A stretch of 64,000 nucleotides of DNA from Macrocystis pyrifera (taxonomy: Eukaryota > Sar > Phaeophyceae > Laminariales > Laminariaceae). This document shows positions 13,901-22,600 of this stretch, piece after piece (the stretch's first letter is position 1; every line of letters begins with the position of its first letter). The position numbers and the translations under genes were made by a program. The stretch covers positions 8,807,305 to 8,871,304 of the forward strand of contig JASSKH010000009.1 of assembly GCA_031763025.1 (NCBI GenBank), written 5' to 3'. The notes under the pieces are model-generated. The model ran no database searches. It was given only the letters and a program-made list of their open reading frames with translations, and was not told the origin of the DNA.

Positions 13901-16900
13901 GTGACGATAAAATAAAGTAACGAACATGCCAAAAAAAGAGGTTACCAGCCACAGTTGACAGAGCTGTGTGGGGAAAAGCAACAAAACGCCGAGCTGGAAT
14001 AAGGTGGGATAGCGTAGTTGAGAAAGTATGGAAGGATATGGGAGGAAACCAAGAAGATGTGATGTCCGCAGAGAAGTTTGGGAGGTACAAGGCAGAAGTA
14101 GAAGAAAGGATGGAAAAAAGGGAAAGGCTAGCGCTAAGAAGCAAGGCGAAATCAGAGAACACGTAGAGACATACTGGGGTTTAAGCGAAGGGATAGGAAT
14201 GAAAAACGTAATTGCATGGCCGAGTGGACTTCGCGAAAACGCTGAAAATGAGATTTCGAGCAGGTGACCTGGACCTGCCAGAAAGAAGAAAGAGGTACAC
14301 CATTAATAATAGCCGGGAGGAGGAAGTAGATGCACAGATGTGCCCGTGTGGCATAGCAACAGAGAGTAGAACTCACGTAGTAGGGGAATGTGAAATGTAC
14401 AAGGAGGAACGGCATTTGTTAGAAGATGAGATGAGGGAAATAGACGAATTAATGTGACATCGTGGATTTTGGTACACTTGATAGCAGCGAGAAAACGATC
14501 GCTACACTAGATAGCGGCGAGAAAAACGATCGCTATCCTAGGAGGCAGATGGTGGCCACAGGCGGCCAAACCGGAAGGGGATAAGATCAACGAAAAGCTT
14601 CCATGTATTATATAGAAACAACGTAATGAGCGCCCAATTAGTTGGAGGTGTCTCTATTAGGAGTAGTAACGGTGCTCCGTCTCGAAAGGGGTGTGTGGTC
14701 AATGGGCAAACGACTAAGGCAAGCAACAAATGAGTACGCCCCCCTCCCTCCCCTCTCCCCCCGTGTCTCATTCGATCGATGTGTGTTTGGACTTTTTGCC
14801 CACGTTGTCAATTTTGACGCATTTTCATGTTTTTCTCCCCTCGTCTCATTTAAATCGTGTCTCATTTGATGTAGCACTCTGTATCTAAATGCAAGCACCG
14901 TTTGTATATTACTATTGAATCAGTCAGTCCGTCCCCATCATCAGCGTCAGAGTGGCATTGTCTAGGTTTTCTGCTTGCGGGGAATGTTCAGGAAGATTTG
15001 TGAGCGGTCAACGTTGAATATACTGCTGCTGCTGCTGCATGCACGTGCGTGTGTTCTTCACACTAAAACCGTCGTTTCTACCCGTTAACATCCAGCACAA
15101 CTGGTGCCCGTGCCGATTCTTTAATCCTAGAGCAGAGAGAGATACAAGTGTCTTTGTAGTCACAAACATAGGACACAGAGATACTATCAGTACATGGTTA
15201 TGCAGGGAACAGAGCCATGCCATCGTATTGGATACGTTAGACACGACATACACATTCTATGAACGACAGAAAAATCGTACCTGGTACTTGGGTAGGGATG
15301 GCAAGCGCAATGATAATAATAATATTAATAATAACATCAGTTTTCATTAGCCGTATAATACTGCCGCGCTTTTGTTCTGGAGAGTTCTTCGCTTTCTGTT
15401 AGTCTTTTTTAGAACAACACTACATATTGTCGGATGGCAAGCATAATAATAATAATAAATAACAATAATGATAATAATAACAACAGTTGTGCATGAGGCT
15501 CTTTTCGTTTCCTTAGTTTTCTTCTTTCGGGGTGACTGTGAGTGATCATCGTCGAAGCTCAATCCTACATACAGTACCACCAGGTACACATTCGTATTGT
15601 CAGATGGCACCAACAACAATAATTGTGACGTGTTCTGTCTCCTGGTCGTGCCCCCCGTGCCCCCCTGCCGGATCTCTTCGTACCTACTGCATCAGGCGTG
15701 CATGATTCACGGTGACAGCAGCGACGACTTGAGGACGAAGAGCAAGCGCGCCCTTAAGGCGATCCTCGCAAAGTGCACACACCTCCAGGTACGACATACT
15801 ACTGCTAGCATATCGTACGAAATTCGTGCTCGACAAAATCAATGGTTGCAACGGGGAAATTAATGTAGATATACCAGGTATAGGGTAAGGGGGCGGAGAC
15901 AACGTATACAACTGTAGTATATATGTGCTGATGTACTTCGCACACATGCGAAATAATAGGTGACGTCACGATTCGGAAGGCTTATCTACCCACAGCAGTA
16001 CCTTGTTATATACTATCTATACTATCTATACTACGAGAGATTCGGTGTGAAACGCTGACCAAATGGACGGAGCCGAGAACTACCAATATAGATCAATACA
16101 ACAACGGAGTGAGGCGAGATAGATACAAGCACAAGTAGACAATATCTCGGTTCGGAAAGCCTAGAGCTATGTAACTTACATACGTAACTCGTGGTACGAT
16201 ACAGCAGCAGTAGTCGGTGTTCAGCGCTGGCCAAGTAGACGGAGCCGATCAGGATCAATGATACCAAAATACAAAAGAAACGTGCGTGCGTCTTTAAAAA
16301 AATGATCCAAACGGTTCTCATATATATATCTAGGGAAAGAAGAAGTGAAAATGATACAAAGGAGCGGGATAGAAGAGAAACATCTTGATTGATGTTATCT
16401 CCGTTCGGATAGGCCCTACCTATTCATCTCGAAGAGGACAGGGTTGTCGGAAAAGAGGAACCGTTGGCATGCGTGCAAAGGGCTGTGTGGGGCATGTTGT
16501 ATGCAGACGACGCAGGAATAGTCTCGAAGTCGGCGGAAGGCCTTGCAAGAATGATGACAGTCATCGTGACTGTCTTCGAAGCAGTAGGTCTCACGGTATC
16601 CGAGAAGAAGACAGAGACGATGCTCCTACGAACACTGGATCAGACGTTTACCACCTCACCGCTCGCGATCGAAGCTGCAGGCCAAAAGTATAAACAGACG
16701 ACCCAGTTTTTGTACCTAGGAGGCATTATCCACGAGAACGCTGACCTCTCCTTCGAAATCGAGCGACGAATCCGTCTGATGCGGGCATGCCTCAAACGGT
16801 ATGGTCCGGAACTGTACGATAGGACGAATGCACCGCTTAGTCTGAAAGTCCGGATGCTGAAGGCCGAGGTGATTGAGACCTTGCTGTACGGTTGCGTGAC

Positions 16901-18345
16901 GTGGACCCTCAATGCGGACCACTTCGCCAAGCTTCGATCAACCCACCACGAAGTCCTTCTGCGAGTCATTGGTTTCCAGCGCCGACTACGCACCGACCAC
17001 ACCACCCTCTCGTATGCGAAGGCGCTCAGGATAACACGATGCGAAAGTATCGAAACGACCATCCGTAAACGGCGACTCTTCTTTGCGGGGGCTGTGGTGC
17101 GGCAACACGAGGGGCGATTGCCCAGTCGGTTGATGTTCGGGACGATCGCTGGTGGGGGGAGCCCGAAACCAGGCGGGCAGCCCAAGACTTGGCCTAGGGC
17201 CATTGCTGAGGACCTTAGAGTGTTCAAAGCCACCGAGGGATCAACCTAAGACTCCCCCTTAGTCTTTGGAGTTGGGACCGCACTGTGGCCCACTGCAGCA
17301 AAACAGACGGGAAAGTGGTACCGGGGAATCCCCGAAGCAGCTGAACAGTTCATGGGCAGGTGGCACGAGGCTGAGGCAAAGCTGAGTAGACAGCGCCGTG
17401 CATCCGCTGCAGGTAGTGTTAGAGGGAATGGGGGGAGGGGTAACAGCAGGAGGGGTAGAAGGAACACCGTACAAGTGTATGGGGGCAGGGGGGGGAACAG
17501 GAGGAGTAGAAGGGAAACCGCGGTAGAAGAGAGTAGCAGAGAGACCGCAGATAGGGTAGCAAGGTACCAGGCCGACTAATAGGTTGGACTTTTCTTTGCT
17601 ACTCGTACCGCCAACTGCTGCGGCCGTTCGGTATGCATTTTTATTTTTTTCCCTTCTTATCCTTATGAAAGAAGTACTACATACTGGGTGGGTGACGAGC
17701 GTATTTTGGCCCACTCACTATTGCTCTTTTTACTTAGTTAAGTGTTCACCGGGATGCATAGTCCCCTTTTTCCTTCTCGTATCTTTCCCCTTGCACGTCC
17801 CTTTTGGCTCCTGCTCGGGGTAAGTATGTATGTGTCTGAGCTTTGGCTTCCCATTTTATTTATTTATTTGGGATTCTTCTCCTTTTCTTTTTCTTTTTCT
17901 TGTTCTTTTTCGGTTTGGTTTTTTCGTTGCTTCTCTTTCTTTATGGTGTATTTTGGTTGCTGGCGTATGTATGTATGTTGTGTCGGCCGCACCTAGTGCG
18001 AAGGCATGGTATTACGTAGGCTATTAATGCATTACGGTGTGTTATCTCTGTGTCGTAGTCTGTGACCACAGAGCTCGTATCTTTCTAGGGTGAAGAATCA
18101 GCACGGACACTGGGCTTGCTGGATGTCGACGAGTAGAAGAACGGTTTAATGTGAAGAACACAACGCACGTATAACAAATCGATGCCTCACTATTAGAACC
18201 TTTTGTACACTACTATTCAATCAAAAGTTCCTTATATTTACGGACAGAGTGGTACCTACTACTAGTAATACTATAATACTATTGCTGCTGTATACAGCAG
18301 TTCTAAGTTACCTCCGACATACATACAGTATATTATACCAGGTAC

Positions 18346-18382
<37 letters not shown>

Positions 18383-19586
18383 TATTATTATTAGGCTTGC
18401 CTTCCGACAATGTGCAGCATGAGCTTCACCGTCGATCAATGAAAACATTCCTGAAAGAAGAAATACCCGGATACACAGGAAACCTATGGACAAGGTCTAT
18501 CTATCTTCTATGTCTACTTCCTTTTATGCTATATCTACGATATTGTATGTGTTGTCTTTACTTCTTACTGCATCTTACTAATATTAATATGTGTTCGCTA
18601 CCTCTATTCTTAAATCCTAAGCCGCATCCAAGCTCCATCCCCACGCCATCGGTGTGGGTCTGTCATCTCCCCCCCCTCTGCTTCTTCTCGATTCCTGTCG
18701 ATCCCTGAGCTGGAGTCTAAATCGCGATACCCTCCTCGAAATCGCGACCTGTGTAGTCACCGAGACGATTTGGAGTAGGCGTTCCTTCGCCAATCCTTTC
18801 TTCCCATCGACCCTCCATCCCTCCCCCCCACGACACTATAGCTGCCAGCTGGTCGATGAACTTACTGCCCTCTACCCCGAGACGCCCAAAGCTTTCCACT
18901 GCTACAGTGGCAAGTTTTGTGACTCCGTTCGTCAAAGGACACATACATGTCCCGGACGAGCGTAGTGTTGGCGCTTGCGCGCCTCGGAGGCAGGTGGAGG
19001 CAGTTGATCCGCAAGCGTTACATACAACCTATTTTGTGACCACAGGCAGGATTTCGAGGGAGCGAGCTACAGTGTAAGAACATCATCATCATCATCATCA
19101 TTGTCATCACCCTCATCAAGTCGGTGTGTTGACTCGTATCATTTCAGACGGTTTAGAACTATTAATAATTGCAGTCAGTCCCGTTTTCGAGGAAAAATTC
19201 CAAGCAGAGCTGCCCTTCAATACGAGACTGCAGTAGTAGAAGGGGTTAATATCGAGATGAAAAAAAGGGGGTGCAAAATAGGAGAGAGGCACGTACTGCT
19301 TTTACTGCCGTGTGTGGATGATACCTCCGTTCGTAGAGGCCCTACCTTACCCTACCTACCCACCTACTGTATGTACCCATACGTATCTACCAGGCACCTA
19401 CGACAGCAGTAATGATGATGGTGATGATGATGTTCTCACATTTTAGCTCACCTCCTTCCCTGAAATCCTGCCGGTGGTCACAAACCAGGCTGTTTAAAAG
19501 TCAACAAAAACAAAAACGCATCTCGATGGGAGAAAACAAAACAAAAACACCGAAATAGCGCGCACGGCACGACAGTGGTAGTAGTC

Positions 19587-19619
<33 letters not shown>

Positions 19620-22600
19620 TCATACCACACAGTTCCGTCAGGGAAACGGTGCTGTTAATAAACGAGCTGTGACCCACGACGATATGTAATATATAGTCGG
19701 TGTGTAGCTCTTCTTGTCATTATTACGGAGGACCATAGTAAATAGAACCTACGATACACACAAAAACCTATATATTTCCCTACTATCACTAACAATATTT
19801 GGTCCCATTTACTATGGCCCCCCGTGATAGACGGATCCAAACAACACCGAGACAAGGTCGCGACATGCGGAAGAGACACACATCACAGATAATGTGCCTG
19901 TTCGGAGAGGGCCTACCCATGACCCCTTTTAATACCGAGATACGTAGGGTTGCGACATACGGAAGCGACACGTACATACAGCAGCAGCACATAAATAATG
20001 TGTCCGTTCGGAGAGGGCCTACCTACAGCAGCAGTATCTGTGAACCCTTTACATACTAATACTGAGATACGTAGTGAGACACGCACGGCACCTACCCGAA
20101 TCGTGATGTTATCCTATGCACATTGTGCTATATACACAAGACAGGCGGCCGGGACCCTCCGCCCTCCTGCACGATGTCGGCGTAAAAGCATCCTTATTGA
20201 GATACATTACCAACAATGTGGTATTAATAGTAGCAAAATCTCATTCTCAAGGTTGCCAACAACCTCTCAATTCGGTACGCCCACTGGTGTGCTGTATACA
20301 TCGTTCGACAGCCGGCGGCCCCGGTGAACTCTTACGGGGGTCCATAGTTAACAGGACCTATGGTATACATAAAAACCTATATATTTACCTATTTTTACCA
20401 ACAAAATTTGGTCCCGTTAACTACGGACCCCCGTAATAGTGGTTAGCCTCGAATGCTATTACGGAGGACCGTAGTAAATAGGACCAAACATTGTTAGTAA
20501 AAATAGGTAAATATATAAGTTTTTGTGTGTACCGTAGGTCCTATTTACTGTGTACAGTCCCCCGTAATAACATTGATATATTAATAGCATTCATTGGTGC
20601 CGGACGGACTGTGAATCCCACCGTGTGTTGAGGTTTTGGACTCTATTGGGCAAAAAAAAAAAAAACTCAAAGGAATCAATAAGAATTGCGGAGAGCGCCT
20701 TCTTCGTAGCGTGGGTGGGCGGCATTCGACGCGAGTCGACGAGGGAAGAACGGGCTGCGAGTCTTCTCCCTCGCCGTAAAAAAAACGCCGAGGCACGAAC
20801 TGCTGTCGTGGTTCGGAGGAGGGGACGAGAGAGAGAGAAGAGAGCCTACTATAAATATACCAGTATATTGTACTATAAATAAAAACGTATATATTTATAT
20901 ATATTTTTGTTCGTTCTGCAGTTTCAGATTTGATCTTCCTCATATGTATACGGGATGTAGATCCTGCATGACGAGGCAATCATGCCTGTATGAAACCCGT
21001 AGCACGGGTGATGGAAGTATCAATAGTATCACTAGTATGATGTGCACACACAGCCGGCACAGTTGGATTCCGACGAAATGCTCGATCTCTCAGCTTCCGT
21101 TTTTCAATTTATAAGCACGTAAAATCCGTATCGCGCACGATGTTATCATCACACACAATTTCAAAGAACGAGATTCGACGAATAAACCCTCGCTCTCACA
21201 GCTGATCGGGCCTATTTATCAATATCGTGTGCCCCCCCTCCCCCCCTCCTTTTTTTTTGAGGCGAAAATAATCGATGCACATTAATTTATAGACAAGACT
21301 TACTACGCAGCTTGCAAAGTTGAGTATCAACTATTTAATCAGTGGAACTCACAGCTGACGTATTTCAAAAATTATAAAAAACTACCTTGTAGTCTAAAAA
21401 AAAAAGCCAATACATTTTATCCACCTGCCTCGTACGTGGAATCCGCAGTACGTACGTAGGTACGATGTTATTATCACACACTGCTTGGAAATATGAGTAT
21501 CGTTTATCAGTCAATATCGTGTCCGCTTTTCGGCAAAAAATTAACGCACATTGATTTCACAGTAGTCACGAATTAATTACTAATAGTCAACTTGTCTCCA
21601 CCTGCCTCGTCGCTGGAATTTGGTCCTCGCACGCGCCAATTATTTTTCTTCTCTCTTAAAACAAAGACACATATCCTTGGTATGTAATGCTGCTCGGTGG
21701 TATTAATAGTAGTAGTGATGACGACGGCATCCACATACATACCAAGGTGTTCATAAAACAGTAATACCAGGTATGGAATATATACACCAGAAAAATTGCC
21801 ACACTCGTGACAAGCAACGTGCAACCTCCAAATTGATTTTCGATTATCTCCCAAATATTTTTAGACAAGCCCACTCCTTGAAATCTGCAGCTTCAGATTC
21901 GGTCTTCCTCACACCTGTATACGGACTGTATTTCCTGCATGAGGCCACATGAACGCGCGACAGAAGTATCACTGTTACGGGGGGGCATGGTTAATAGGAC
22001 CGACGGGTACACACAAAAAACCTATCTATTTCCCTAGTTTTACTAACAATATTTGGTGCTATTTACTATGGTCCCCCGTAATAGTATCACATAAAGCTTG
22101 CAAAGATGAGTTTCGACGACTGTGGTTTTCTAATTTTTATGGTTGGGCGAAGATAGAAGAAAAAGATGAAAAAAAAACAAGTATTTTTAATTAGGATGCA
22201 GGTCACCTTTTATGCGACTCGCCCAACACCTCGCGGCGCTTCTCTTCGCGCTTGGTGCAAGAAATGTCTTTCCTGGTCGGTTAAAAACCGACGTGCTCCG
22301 TCCCGGCTTCGTAGGGATGCGAGGGTTTACGGTCATACGACTACAGCCATGCATGATAATGAGCCCCCCCCCCCCCCCCCCCCCCCGCCACCCCTGCCTC
22401 TCCCCCTCCCTCCCCTTCTCTCTTTTTCGACAGGCGCTGCAGCCGCTGCTCCGAGACAGCCCGGTCAAGGTGCAAAAGTACGTCCTGAGACAGTTCGCGC
22501 AGTTGCTGCCCCACGATGTGGAGGCTCGCAGGGCCTTCGTGCAGAATGGAGGGCTGCAGTTCCTACAGGTGCAAACCAAGACAACCACAGAAAATTCGGG

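Larger units (their letters stand above)
19240..20090. repeat. Tandem repeat with CCGTTCGGAGAGGGCCTACC
   Basis: Units at about 19245-19350, 19845-19916 and 19936-20011 share GAGATACGTAG/CGACATACGGAAG-type blocks and the GTTCGGAGAGGGCCTACC core. A MITE-1 copy interrupts the array. The array is related to that at 15960. Confidence 0.55.

Noticed and set aside
16640-17233. 197-codon minus-strand frame
   Set aside because: Antisense shadow of the reverse transcriptase frame on the plus strand.
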